A stretch of DNA of 58,754 bases from Halorussus salilacus (GCF_024138125.1 NZ_CP099996.1:1-58754); one strand, 5' to 3'; positions 1 through 8,098 are shown, counted from the stretch's first letter. Translations and numbers: made by a program. The notes: generated by a model not told the origin, from the letters alone.

Positions 1-135
1 GTGCACACAGTTCCGACTCGTGTTCCGCTGGCAACGTAATCGTGGTTGCCGAGCCGTCCGTCGAGTCGGGGACGTCGTCAGATCGGCTCAAGCCACGTTT
101 CCCTCCGTCCATGGACGCCCCCTTTCGTTGCAATG

Positions 136-147
136 AAATATATATTT
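136..147 (+). promoter_or_regulatory. TATA-like promoter element
   Basis: An AT-only run (AAATATATATTT) stands in an otherwise GC-rich stretch. It lies about 25 bases before an in-frame ATG at 166 and about 115 bases before the ATG at 259, so it probably drives the methyltransferase gene that follows. Confidence 0.5.
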
Positions 148-258
148 GGATTTATTATAGATGGGATGGTGCTTCCGTCCCGGTCGCATGGCTCGTGGTA
201 TAGATCCATTCGCCCGGAGAGCGGAGACCTTTTGTGGCCCGGAACTGCTGTGTCATGC

Positions 259-1413
259 ATGACGGACCCGCAGTGGCCGGACGGTTTCGAGTTCCAATTC
301 GAGATCGGACGGGGGGACGAGACCGAGTCGCTCTCGTTTCTAACACGCGACGGTGTCGTCTCGAAGACAGAGCCTCGTCAAACGGAGCGAGCACTGGTGG
401 ACGTCGTTGATGTCGCAGACCGGTCCTTCGTCGTGCCCGACGCGAACTACGGGCTCGTCGGGGTCGCTTTGGCCCTGTCCGGTGGGGCCGACCATGTGAC
501 GATGACCGAGACGAGCGCTCGCGCCGCGAACTGCTGTCGGATAAACGCCGAGCGAAACGGACTATCGAATGCGACGGTCGAACTCGTCCCTTGGGAACCG
601 GACGACCATCGGCGCTACGACGTGCTGGTGTTCGCGCCGAAGCGATACGCCCCGACGGTGGTCAACTGCAAACGACTGCTCCGAACACTCACGGTGGTCA
701 GTCCGGAGGGAGCGTGCTACGTGGCGATACCGGATTCGGTGAACGCCGACCCGTACGTCGACACCCTCGAGGAGTGCTGTACCGACGTGCGTCGGGTCGA
801 AACGCAACGGGAGTGCACGGTCTACCGGGCCGTTCGACCAGCGGAGTTCGACCCAAGCGACCCGGTCGAGGAACACGAGTTCCGTGCGACTGTCGGGGAG
901 TACACATGTCGGTTCCTCACACAGCCGGGCCTGTTCTCGTGGCAGGACCTCGACGCTGGCACGGAACTGCTCCTCGAGACCCTCTCGGTCCCGGATGGCG
1001 CTCGCGTCCTCGACCTCGCGTGCGGTTACGGTGCGGTGGGTTCGTTCGTCGGGGCGCGGACCGACTGCGAGCTGTTCGCGAGCGACGACGACGTGCTGGC
1101 GAGCGCGTTCGCGCGGGAGAACTACCTCCGAAACGGCGTGTCCCCCGTCACGGTCGAAACGGCCGACTGCCTGGACGGCTTCGCCGACCAGACGTTCGAC
1201 GTCGTCGTCTCGAACCCGCCCACTCACGCCGGGAAGGGCGTCACGATGAAACTTTTCGACGGCGTCCGGAACGTTCTGGACCCGGAGGGAGAGTTTTGGC
1301 TGGTCTACAACGACGTCATGTCCTACGAACGGACGCTTCGAGAGGAGTTCGGGTTCGACGTGACTATCGTCGCATCCAGAGAGTCCTTCAGCGTTGCTCG
1401 CGGGACACCGTGA
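259..1413 (+). CDS. RsmC-like class I methyltransferase with duplicated fold
   Basis: Predicted SAM-dependent methyltransferase of 384 residues. The C-terminal half has a complete motif I (LDLACGYGAVG, near residue 251) and a SNPPTHAGKG motif near 318. The latter is the Asn-Pro-Pro type used by enzymes that methylate exocyclic amino groups of guanine or adenine, as in RsmC/RlmG. The N-terminal half (FVVPDANYGLVG, then a TETSARAANC segment) looks like a decayed copy of the same fold, which is the RsmC layout. The substrate may be rRNA, but this is not shown. I chose the ATG at 259 because conserved-looking sequence begins there. A leaderless start at 166 fits the TATA position and would add 31 residues. 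It stands alone, transcribed away from the TA pair. Confidence 0.7.
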   Translation: MTDPQWPDGFEFQFEIGRGDETESLSFLTRDGVVSKTEPRQTERALVDVVDVADRSFVVPDANYGLVGVALALSGGADHVTMTETSARAANCCRINAERNGLSNATVELVPWEPDDHRRYDVLVFAPKRYAPTVVNCKRLLRTLTVVSPEGACYVAIPDSVNADPYVDTLEECCTDVRRVETQRECTVYRAVRPAEFDPSDPVEEHEFRATVGEYTCRFLTQPGLFSWQDLDAGTELLLETLSVPDGARVLDLACGYGAVGSFVGARTDCELFASDDDVLASAFARENYLRNGVSPVTVETADCLDGFADQTFDVVVSNPPTHAGKGVTMKLFDGVRNVLDPEGEFWLVYNDVMSYERTLREEFGFDVTIVASRESFSVARGTP

Positions 1414-1472
1414 CTGGTATTGTGTATCCAGAGGTGTAGAGCGATCACTGGGACCAATTTGGGAGTGAGTAT

Positions 1473-1568
1473 TACTCCTCAACGGAGGTACGCGAGAACG
1501 CCTGCTGGGCGCTGGGCTACGCACGCACTGACGTAGCGACAGACCGACTGAAGAACGTCAGACATCGG
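1473..1568 (+). pseudogene. HEAT-repeat-like fragment without a start
   Basis: One forward frame reads VRENACWALGYARTDVATDR from about 1488. This resembles a single HEAT (PBS-lyase type) repeat, with the usual VRxxAxxALG pattern. No start codon or further repeats accompany it and the frame degenerates downstream. It is most simply a leftover of a HEAT-repeat gene, but the match is short and may be chance. Confidence 0.3.
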
Positions 1569-1651
1569 ATTCCGAAGCGTTCGTCCGAGAGAGAGAGAGT
1601 CGCGTGCGTTTTTCATCATGATTCGCACCGATTCGATCTGAATGCCGGACG

Positions 1652-2008
1652 TTATTGATCTGTGAGGTGGAGGAGCATCATCTCGTTTGGAACGATTCGA
1701 AGCGGATTCAATGACTGGATTTCGAAAGCATCCCCGGTTTCGAGCGCTACAGTCTCCTCCTCTAGCTCACTCCTGTCAATCGTGCTCTGAAGGAATTCCA
1801 GCGATGGATCGAGTGCTTCCATAGAGTGACGGATGGTGTGATGGTGTTCAGCTACGTCGATCTCGACCGTGTCTTCCCCTTTGATCGATGGCGAACTGAC
1901 GCCAGCGCTCACAGCGACCACCTTGCGCGTTGCGTCGCGCACGCGTACATTGGTACAGCCGTGCGCTTGAGCGTTGGGACTCCCTTTTCTGCCGACACCG
2001 TGTTTCAA
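1652..2008 (-). CDS. Hypothetical acidic protein
   Basis: A 118-codon frame that I do not recognise. Its C-terminal two thirds (from about IKGEDTVEIDVAEHHHTIRH) is acidic and looks like haloarchaeal coding sequence. The N-terminal 30 residues are rich in Arg and Lys and may not be translated, so an internal ATG could be the real start. It is transcribed in the same direction as, and lies downstream of, the vapBC pair, separated by about 55 bases. Base composition is lower in GC than in the metabolic genes further right, which is in keeping with an accessory block. Confidence 0.4.
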   Translation of the reverse strand: MKHGVGRKGSPNAQAHGCTNVRVRDATRKVVAVSAGVSSPSIKGEDTVEIDVAEHHHTIRHSMEALDPSLEFLQSTIDRSELEEETVALETGDAFEIQSLNPLRIVPNEMMLLHLTDQ

Positions 2009-2063
2009 CTGGCCTAATTAGATACTGCCGCAAAGATCTACTAAACAGTAGGAATACTCAATT

Positions 2064-2540
2064 TCACTCGGGGAAGACAGTCAACGACGGAAAGTACGTG
2101 TCATAGAATGCATCGTCAAAGCTGATGAGTGCATCTGCATCAGCTACCGCGTGACCACCGATGACGAAATCCGCGGCAATGTGCTGGCGTGGCGCGAGTT
2201 CGCAACCACACTCCTCACATCGGACGGTTTGCTTCGTGCCACAGGACAGACATTGCAGCCCATCTGGTCGTCGGTCAGTATACTGTTGGAATTGTTCACC
2301 TGCTCGGAAGAGCGCGGCTGGAGACGGGTCTTCGAGCTGAATGCTGAAGTCCTCGAGAAACTGATCCAGCTCGGACGTCGTCTCGAAGTCACCATCCGCC
2401 GCAAGTTCTGCGTAGACGATGGATGGAATGACGACTTTGCCGTCCTGATAGGCGCTTCGGAGTGCATCCTCACTTGCGTCAGCATAGCCATCCTCATACA
2501 ACAACGCAAGAAGTGCATTCGTATCAACCGACGTAATCAA
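2064..2540 (-). CDS. vapC: VapC-type PIN-domain toxin with zinc-ribbon insertion
   Basis: Predicted RNase toxin of 158 residues. PIN-domain acidic residues are visible: D6 in SVDTNALLALL, E45 in SIVYAELA, and the C-terminal aspartates in AADFVIGGHA and DADALISFDD. Between them lies a small zinc ribbon, CLSCGTKQTVRCEECGC, with four Cys in CxxC pairs that most short VapC toxins lack. The start overlaps the stop of the upstream vapB by 4 bases (ATGA), so the two are probably translationally coupled. By family knowledge PIN toxins cleave RNA such as tRNA or rRNA; the target here is unknown. The gene appears intact. Confidence 0.85.
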   Translation of the reverse strand: MITSVDTNALLALLYEDGYADASEDALRSAYQDGKVVIPSIVYAELAADGDFETTSELDQFLEDFSIQLEDPSPAALFRAGEQFQQYTDRRPDGLQCLSCGTKQTVRCEECGCELAPRQHIAADFVIGGHAVADADALISFDDAFYDTYFPSLTVFPE

Positions 2541-2821
2541 GCCTCAGCCCTCGAGTCTCCGTCGTCATCGTCGTCGTTCACATCTCGTGGATACTCGCCG
2601 CGGAGTCGGCGCATTCGCTCAGGCATCGACGCTTCGCTCTCGGCACTTCCCCGGTATTTTTCAAACGGGTTCTCACCGTCTGCTGTCGTCGGCTCTTGTT
2701 TCTGAATCGTATAGCCAGCGTCGGTTTTCTCGAAGGCGAGTTCGTCGCCCGGTTCAATCCCGAGGGCGTCACGAATCTCCTTCGGAATCGTGACCTGACC
2801 TTTGGTAGTGACCCGAGGCAT
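2537..2821 (-). CDS. vapB: VapB-type AbrB/SpoVT antitoxin
   Basis: Antitoxin of 94 residues. The N-terminal swapped-hairpin AbrB domain is clear (PRVTTKGQVTIPKEIRDALG, then IEPGDELAFE). It is followed by an acidic, probably unstructured tail that would wrap the toxin. I start it at the ATG at 2821, because that Met begins the conserved domain; a longer reading to 2902 would run through the duplicated repeat. It is the first gene of the pair and overlaps vapC by 4 bases. Family members bind their own promoter, and the inverted and tandem repeats just upstream are the likely operator. Confidence 0.85.
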   Translation of the reverse strand: MPRVTTKGQVTIPKEIRDALGIEPGDELAFEKTDAGYTIQKQEPTTADGENPFEKYRGSAESEASMPERMRRLRGEYPRDVNDDDDDGDSRAEA

Positions 2822-2831
2822 CTCAAGTAGA

Positions 2832-2864
2832 ATTACGGAGTAATACGTAATCAGTATTACGGAG
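2832..2864 (-). promoter_or_regulatory. Candidate vapBC operator with inverted repeat
   Basis: GTAATAC (2840-2846) and GTATTAC (2854-2860) form a perfect 7-bp inverted repeat with a 7-base spacer. ATTACGGAG also occurs twice in direct orientation (2832-2840 and 2856-2864). The site ends about 10 bases from the vapB start codon, where an autoregulating AbrB-type antitoxin would be expected to bind. Confidence 0.55.
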
Positions 2865-2922
2865 GTCAATATTCTCGTACACTTGACTGTTACGGGGGTC
2901 AATATTCTCGTACACTTGACTG
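2857..2922. repeat. Two-copy 33-bp tandem repeat upstream of vapB
   Basis: The unit at 2857-2889 is repeated immediately at 2890-2922 with one difference (A to G at the eighth base). The core of each unit is TCAATATTCTCGTACACTTG. The array abuts the inverted repeat near the vapB start, so it duplicates part of the upstream promoter or operator region. Confidence 0.85.
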
Positions 2923-3240
2923 CACGCTATTGAACGGACCATGTAGCGATGCAACTCACCAGAGAATAGACTATCAGCGAACACAAACGAGTTTTTTACC
3001 CCTGAGGGGTGCGGGCACTCGACTTCTCGGTGCCTCACGACCACAATGACGACACCACTTGCAAGACTCAAGACGACGAGTAGAGTCAGGAAACGTGCCC
3101 AGTAGGAAGCCTTCGAGTTCGAACTCCAAAACGGTGATGTGCGTGTGCGAAATGAGAGAGATAGACAGTGAGCGGTTCAGACCGCCCTTCCGTGATTCAC
3201 TGGAATTCGTTCTCGATATATTCTCGTCCGAATGTTGGTC
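2923..3240. other. Intergenic stretch without a recognisable gene
   Basis: Between the vapBC repeat and the 3' end of the frameshifted regulator I see no convincing coding frame, RNA or repeat. Confidence 0.5.
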
Positions 3241-4181
3241 TCATTGCGGTAGGTTCACCTCGTAGTCAGCCGCCAGCTTCTGGAACCCGTCCCACTCCGG
3301 AAGACGGTCGTCGTCGACCTCTCTGTACGTCTCAAGGTAACGGAGCAAGGCGTCGATTTCGTCTTCGAGGTCATACTTCACCGACTGCTCTCGGAGATCC
3401 TCCTCGTCGACGTCGACGTGGCTGAGCAGGAGGAGACAGTACGAACGGTGACGGCTACCGTCGTCGATCCAGAGGGTGTGACAGCAGAGCTCCGTCGGCG
3501 AGACTGCGTCGAGTCCCTCGGAGTAGAAGTAGTATCGACGGCCGGTGAGCAGGAACTGGAGGTCGAAGGCCGCGAATCGAGCGAGGCCGGTTTCGTGGAA
3601 CGCTTCCACGTCGATCTCCGTCTCGGTCTGGGCAAGGAATTCGTCGTAGTCCTCCCAGAGAATAGTACCCTTCGGTGCGACTGCTTCGAGGCGGTGGCGA
3701 TGCAGATGGTGTGCGAGTTCACGGACGAACTCGTGGAGGCGGTCGAAGTCGGCGTTGAACTCGTAGTGGCCGTCGACGGTCCCGACGAGCCCCCGGTCGC
3801 GAAACCGCTTGAGGACCCGGTTGACCGTGTTGCGGTAGTTGTCGCTCCGGTCGGCAATCTCGGAGACAGTTCGCGGCTGGTCGAGGTAGTACAGCACCTC
3901 GAGCGTCTTGCCGGTCAGTAGCTCGGGGAAGTCGATGTGGGAGTGCTGGCGAACGAGGTCCTGGTAGAGTTCGACGGCACGAGCATCCGATGGGACTACT
4001 CGTTTTCGTCGCCCGTCGCGTTCCGTGTAGACGAGTCCCTTCTCGACGAGATCAGCGACGGCACGGGAGAGGTAGCTCTCGCTGTGGTCGAACTTTTCGC
4101 CAGTTCGGAGATCGTGTCGCCACGGTCGACCGTGGCGAGGACCTCGAGTTCGATACGTCGGAGCACGGTGTAACATAGCAC
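3241..4181 (-). pseudogene. Winged-helix transcriptional regulator, frameshifted near its start
   Basis: A two-HTH regulator of about 310 residues. The first module is split: LRRIELEVLATVDRGDTISE lies in one frame (about 4166 down to 4099) and FDHSESYLSRAVADLVEKGL continues in another. The break is at the run of four T at 4094-4097 (AAAA in the gene). Adding one base would restore SELAK-KFDHSESYLSRAV, a normal recognition helix. A second winged helix (TVSEIADRSDNYRNTVNRVL) follows, then an effector-like domain. An ATG at 4176 opens the downstream frame but would give an Arg-rich nonsense N-terminus (HRAPTYRTRGPRHG). Either the gene is a recent pseudogene, the base is a sequencing error, or the frame is shifted programmatically. 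Confidence 0.7.
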
Positions 4182-4190
4182 AAAACTTAC

Positions 4191-4198
4191 TTATAAAG
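4191..4198 (-). promoter_or_regulatory. TATA box of the frameshifted regulator
   Basis: TTATAAAG (CTTTATAA on the minus strand) is about 25-30 bases from a possible leaderless GTG start at 4166 in the frame that encodes the native first helix. Confidence 0.5.
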
Positions 4199-4249
4199 AA
4201 GTTTCGAGTAGTGTTACAGCCAGCAGGCGCGGGAATCTAGTCCATCGTC

Positions 4250-4290
4250 TTAACCAACAAAACTATGGATGAAGAGTCCGTGTTGGTTAA
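4250..4290. promoter_or_regulatory. 10-bp perfect inverted repeat between divergent genes
   Basis: TTAACCAACA (4250-4259) and TGTTGGTTAA (4281-4290) are exact reverse complements with 21 bases between them. They lie between the leftward regulator and the rightward gene at 4305, ending 15 bases before that ATG. This is the geometry of a protein-binding operator; the regulator may be the binder. Confidence 0.65.
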
Positions 4291-4304
4291 CACGGGAAGA
4301 GTCG

Positions 4305-4637
4305 ATGTCCTACGAACCACCGTCCCCACCGGCAAACCTCCCCATGGAGGTCGTCGACGCCCTCAACGAATTCACATCGGAGCGTCTTCGGGACGTTGCT
4401 CGCTACGCCGAGGCGTTGGCCGAACACAAGGAGCGAGAAGCTCGTCTCGAGGAAGTGGAAGAGGAGGCGAACGACGCCGACGTTGAGGAGCGACCCGATG
4501 ATCTTCCGGACGACGTGCCAGCGAAGGCAACGATTACGATTAAGGAAATCAATGATAACCGCTACTACTACTGGCAGTGGCGGGAAAGTGAGAAGGTAAC
4601 CTCAAAATATAAAGGTCCAGTCGATCAAGACAGATAA
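4305..4637 (+). CDS. Small haloarchaeal protein with YYYW-type C-terminal domain
   Basis: A 110-residue acidic protein. An N-terminal helix with many Glu (RLRDVARYAEALAEHKERE) probably forms a short coiled coil. It leads into a compact C-terminal motif, EINDNRYYYWQWRESEKVTS. That motif resembles the small DUF6788-type domain of haloarchaeal proteins, which has no known biochemistry. I start it at the ATG at 4305 because earlier codons overlap the inverted repeat. It is divergent from the frameshifted regulator and may be its target. It is the last gene before the origin repeats. Confidence 0.6.
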   Translation: MSYEPPSPPANLPMEVVDALNEFTSERLRDVARYAEALAEHKEREARLEEVEEEANDADVEERPDDLPDDVPAKATITIKEINDNRYYYWQWRESEKVTSKYKGPVDQDR

Positions 4638-4760
4638 CCACGGATATTCATTCGTGATGACGGTTGCTAATGGTCGGCGAAAGTTTCAGCGCCACTAGAA
4701 TCGTAGCAGACAATACTTCCAGAGAGTGAAAGTGGACGAGCTCGACTCGGAGAGGGAAGA

Positions 4761-4850
4761 CCCCCACCCCACGTTTCCGACGTATCGGAGGACAGGTGAA
4801 AGATACTCGGTGTGGACTGGTAAACCCACACCCCCCACGTTTCCGTCGTT
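4761..4850 (-). repeat. ORB-like origin repeats, left arm (two copies)
   Basis: CCCCACGTTTCCGACGT at 4767-4783 and CCCCCCACGTTTCCGTCG at 4831-4848 share the core CCCCACGTTTCCG. This resembles haloarchaeal origin recognition boxes bound by Orc1/Cdc6. Both point the same way, opposite to the copies right of the AT-rich stretch. A degenerate reverse copy (ACAACGGAAGGGGGG) lies near 4859-4874. Confidence 0.8.
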
Positions 4851-4892
4851 TCTTCGTAACAACGGAAGGGGGGACACGGACAGCCCTCGAAT

Positions 4893-5010
4893 CAGTTTAT
4901 TGTATATTTAGATCTCTATGTGATAAATCATGCTCAGGGACTAAAGTATATAGATTAAAGTAGGTAGGGTGAGAATAGACCACTAAGTTTACTTCGTTTC
5001 TAGATGGAAC
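4893..5010. other. AT-rich stretch, candidate duplex-unwinding element
   Basis: Runs such as TTTATTGTATATTTAGATC and AAGTATATAGATTAAAGTAG make this the most AT-rich part of the region. It lies between inversely oriented ORB copies (left 4767 and 4831, right 5155), which is the standard layout of an archaeal origin. Confidence 0.65.
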
Positions 5011-5154
5011 GACACTTGCTTCGTTTCATCGGCTGAAATAAAGGCTTTCGGGATCGTACATCCACCTACGGTTTTCTGGCGTTAGGTATCTTTCGTAAGG
5101 AATTTTCCACCCTGAACCATAGTTTCGACTGGCGGCCCCCCTCTTTCAGGAGTT

Positions 5155-5331
5155 ACGACGGAAACGTGGGGTGTGTGGGTGGGAAACTCCGTCAACACTA
5201 TCCCGCCGCCGTCATTCAAATTCCCGACTTACGTCGGAAACCCGGTGCTATTGTTGGGAAAATAATTATCGAACTTCACGCGTCGATGGTCGCAATATCG
5301 GCAAAAGAACGTCGGAAGCATGGGGTGGTTC
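5155..5331 (+). repeat. ORB-like origin repeats, right arm
   Basis: ACGACGGAAACGTGGGGTG (5155-5173) is the reverse complement of the left-arm core. Two weaker copies follow: ACGTCGGAAACCCGGTG (5231-5247) and AACGTCGGAAGCATGGGG (5309-5325). All lie between the AT-rich stretch and the orc promoter, so binding there could both start replication and repress orc. Confidence 0.75.
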
Positions 5332-5340
5332 AACCCACTA

Positions 5341-5350
5341 GTTTTATACG
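5341..5350 (+). promoter_or_regulatory. TATA box of orc1/cdc6
   Basis: GTTTTATACG is centred about 32 bases before the ATG at 5378, right for a leaderless or near-leaderless transcript. A degenerate ORB copy ends about 16 bases upstream of it. Confidence 0.65.
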
Positions 5351-5377
5351 GCCACCGGTCACATCATCACCTATTCA

Positions 5378-6610
5378 ATGACGTTCGATCCTTCATCCAA
5401 CTCTGTTGATGACCCGCTCTTTGACTCCGGGCATCACATTTTCGCAAACAAAGACCTCCTAAAAATCGGTCACGTTCCAGAAGCCGACCGGATCGTCGGT
5501 CGAGACGACGAAATTGCAAAATTGGCGAAACGACTCAACGGCGCCGTCCACGGCTATTCTCCAGAAAACGTCATGATCTATGGCAAAACTGGGACGGGAA
5601 AGTCGCTCGTCTCAAGACACGTCTCCCAACGCGCCCAAAACGCAGCCGATGACGGTATCGACATCGGGACGGCATACCTCGACTGTGCAGAAGACAATAC
5701 AGAAACCCAAGCCATCTCGTCGCTTGCCGCTAAACTGAACGACGAGTCCGTCACTGGCACCACCGTCCCACACACTGGCCTCAGCACGTCAAAATACTAT
5801 AAACTCCTCTGGGAAACCCTTGATGCACAGTTTGACTCTGTCATTATCATCCTCGACGAGATCGACCTGATGAACGACGATAGCGTTCTAATGAAACTCT
5901 CCCGGGCCGAGGAAGCCGGGAAAATCGACTGTAGCGTCGGCATCATCGCGATTAGCAACAAAATCCAGTACGTCGATAATCTGAACGAACGAGTGAAAAG
6001 TAGCTTTCAGCATAAGGAATTATTCTTCAAGCCATATGATGCGAACCAACTCCGTGAAATAATGCTCAACCGGGACGACGCCTTTCACGACGGCGTTCTG
6101 TCTGATGACGTGATTCCACTGTCTGCCGCCTTTGCAGCCCAAGAACATGGCGATGCTCGAAAGGCGATCGACATCCTTCGCCACGCCGGTGAGGTTGCCT
6201 ACGAAGACGGTGCCGAACAGGTGACAGAACAGCACGTTCGGCAAGCCCAGCAACACGCTGAAAAAGACCGATTCCGAGAACTCGTGAGTGGAGCGCCTAC
6301 ACAGGCAAAGGCGGCATTGCTTGCATTGACCGAACTCAGCGTCAATTCCAATGACGAAGCATTCCTCACGAGCCGTGTGTATGACCAATACGAACGAATT
6401 TGCAACCACCTCGACATGGACATCCTCTCCGTTCGCCGTTTTCGAGACATCTTGAAGGAGCAGGCGTTCCTTGGTGTCGTCGAAATCGAGAAAATCAACA
6501 AAGGAAGTGCAGGCGGCATTCACCTTCAGAACCGACTTATCGAAGATCCGCAAGTTGTTCGCGAGACAATCCTAGAGGACAGCCGACTTCAAAACTGGAC
6601 CCGCGAGTGA
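5378..6610 (+). CDS. orc1: Orc1/Cdc6 replication initiator
   Basis: Origin-binding AAA+ ATPase of 410 residues, the usual length. Walker A is GKTGTGKS (residues 69-76) and Walker B is IIILDEID (156-163). A sensor-like AISNKIQYVDNLNERVKSSF stretch follows near 190-210. The C-terminal 110 residues (from about AKAALLALTELSVNSNDEAF) form the winged helix that contacts ORB DNA. ORB repeats flank the gene on both sides, so it is the initiator of this origin. Codon use is less GC-biased than in the catabolic genes (many AAA, ATT, GAA codons), which suggests a plasmid-type history. The gene looks intact. Confidence 0.93.
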   Translation: MTFDPSSNSVDDPLFDSGHHIFANKDLLKIGHVPEADRIVGRDDEIAKLAKRLNGAVHGYSPENVMIYGKTGTGKSLVSRHVSQRAQNAADDGIDIGTAYLDCAEDNTETQAISSLAAKLNDESVTGTTVPHTGLSTSKYYKLLWETLDAQFDSVIIILDEIDLMNDDSVLMKLSRAEEAGKIDCSVGIIAISNKIQYVDNLNERVKSSFQHKELFFKPYDANQLREIMLNRDDAFHDGVLSDDVIPLSAAFAAQEHGDARKAIDILRHAGEVAYEDGAEQVTEQHVRQAQQHAEKDRFRELVSGAPTQAKAALLALTELSVNSNDEAFLTSRVYDQYERICNHLDMDILSVRRFRDILKEQAFLGVVEIEKINKGSAGGIHLQNRLIEDPQVVRETILEDSRLQNWTRE

Positions 6611-6740
6611 ACTGGCTCGAAGCCAAGTGACTTGAGAGACCAAAGACCTCTTGTCATCACTGAAAACACGGTCTTCCGGCGACCCCGGGGCACTCGGTCT
6701 GTTCTGCCTGTCGACTACTTTGTTCCGTCGACAGTTCACG

Positions 6741-6967
6741 AACGACGGAAATCTGGGGTGGGGTGTACGGAATCGACGGATACGACGGAAACGGAGGGGA
6801 CCGAATGCTACGTCGGAAACGTGGGGTTCGATAGAGACGACGGAAACGTGGGGGGTAGAAGCAACGTCGGAAACGTTGGAAACGTAGGGGGCCGAACACT
6901 ACGTCGGAAACGTGGGGCTCGACGGAGACGACAGAGACAATGGAAACGACGGAAACGTAGGGGGTAC
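6741..6967 (+). repeat. ORB-like repeat cluster behind orc1 (about seven copies)
   Basis: Copies of ACGWCGGAAACGTGGGG in one orientation lie at about 6742 (variant ACGGAAATCTGGGG), 6782 (ACGGAAACGGAGGGG), 6810, 6837, 6864 (with an extra GTTGGAAAC), 6901 and 6946. Spacing is irregular. With the copies before orc1 they bracket the initiator gene, giving a bipartite origin. Reading frames across this stretch are products of the repeats. The first part (about 6675-6710, CCCCGGGGCACTCGG) resembles the mobile-element relic at 18796-18830. Confidence 0.8.
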
Positions 6968-7222
6968 CGTTGCACAACCTGCACTCAAAACAATATGGGA
7001 AGGAAGATGTACGACCCATTGGATGCTACTCGGTCACGACGTCAAGAACCCACCAGACGGCCCAACCAACGGAGCTTTCGAGGGAGTAACTGGTAGTTCC
7101 ACGGGTCGCTGGACAACACACTCGAAGAGACATTGAGTCATAACGCAAGTACGTGGACTTCGCGACCTGTAAAATAGCTCCATAGATTTTAGCCTCACCA
7201 CGCTGTATTGGGGATGGGACTC

Positions 7223-7951
7223 ATGCTTGAGAACAAAGTCGCAATTGTCACCGGCGGCTCGACGGGAATCGGCAAAGCAACTGCTACCAAGTATCTCGAG
7301 TATGGTGCCGAAGTAGTGATTGCAAACCGCTCGGCTGATGCGGGTCAAGAAGTTGCTGAGGAACTCGACTGTGACTTCACCCAGTGTGACGTCGCAGAGT
7401 ACGAACAGCTCGAAGCGCTCGTCGAAGCCACCGTCGAGAAGTACGGACAACTGGACGTGATGGTAAACAACGCGGGAATCGGTAGAGTCGGGGCAGTCGA
7501 GGATATGTCACTTGATGACTGGCACGACGTAATGCGGATTAATTTAAACGGCGTCATGCACGGAACGCGAGCGGCAATGCCCTATCTGAAGGAATCCGAA
7601 GGAAGAATCATCAACGTCGCGTCGATCTATGGTCTCGTCGCTGGTCCGGGAGCGACTGCCTATTCGACGGCCAAGGGCGGTATCGTCAACTTCACACGGT
7701 CGGTCGCGGTCGATTACGCCAAACAGAACGTTCGAGTCAATAGCATCTGTCCGGGATTCGTCGAGACGCCAATGACCGAGCCGAACTTTGGGGACGAAGA
7801 GTTCTATGAGTACGTTCACGGACAGACCCCGATGGGGCGGGTCGCCCAACCAGATGAGATCGCCGGTCTCGCGATGTTTCTCGCCTCTGATGAGGCTTCG
7901 TACATTACGGGAGCGAATATTCCCGTCGATGGTGGGTGGACGGCACAGTGA
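7223..7951 (+). CDS. Short-chain dehydrogenase/reductase (classical SDR)
   Basis: NAD(P)-dependent oxidoreductase of 242 residues starting at the ATG at 7223, which places MLENKVAIVTGGSTGIG at the N-terminus. The nucleotide motif TGGSTGIG, the NNAGIG structural motif, the catalytic Ser in NVASIYG and the YSTAKGG catalytic Tyr/Lys pair are all present. The PGFVETPM and VDGG C-terminal signatures are typical of FabG-like members. The substrate cannot be told from sequence. It sits alone between the origin repeats and the relic orc, and is followed 15 bases later by a strong hairpin. Confidence 0.85.
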   Translation: MLENKVAIVTGGSTGIGKATATKYLEYGAEVVIANRSADAGQEVAEELDCDFTQCDVAEYEQLEALVEATVEKYGQLDVMVNNAGIGRVGAVEDMSLDDWHDVMRINLNGVMHGTRAAMPYLKESEGRIINVASIYGLVAGPGATAYSTAKGGIVNFTRSVAVDYAKQNVRVNSICPGFVETPMTEPNFGDEEFYEYVHGQTPMGRVAQPDEIAGLAMFLASDEASYITGANIPVDGGWTAQ

Positions 7952-7965
7952 ATTTACTTAGCTCT

Positions 7966-8005
7966 TTGACATTCTCCTCCGCCTGAAGGCGGAGGAAGAT
8001 GTCAA
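7966..8005. other. Two-part hairpin, probable IS200/IS605-type end relic
   Basis: TCCTCCGCC (7975-7983) pairs with GGCGGAGGA (7988-7996) around a TGAA loop, and the outer TTGACAT (7966-7972) pairs with ATGTCAA (7999-8005). Haloarchaeal IS200/IS605 and solo tnpB elements often end in a GACAT...CCGCCCTGAAGGGCGG hairpin. It starts 15 bases after a stop codon, so it may also act as a terminator. Confidence 0.5.
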
Positions 8006-8098
8006 TTTCAAACGCCTCTTCGTCGCGGTCGACCGTCCGTCTCAGGTTGTCGGTGACGAGCCAACCGACGTCTCCATCCAACAGGGTCGGTCCCATTC

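Noticed and set aside
562-1524. Long minus-strand frame opposite the methyltransferase
   Set aside because: Arg/Val/Asp-rich text typical of the antisense of GC-rich haloarchaeal genes; the plus-strand frame has full methyltransferase motifs.
2823-3071. Minus-strand frame across the vapBC tandem repeat (QVYENID twice)
   Set aside because: The repeated text is the 33-bp DNA repeat read through; no start signal or family resemblance.
6632-7096. A 154-codon open frame behind orc1
   Set aside because: It runs through the ORB-like repeats; its Arg/Gly-rich text repeats with them and lacks protein character.
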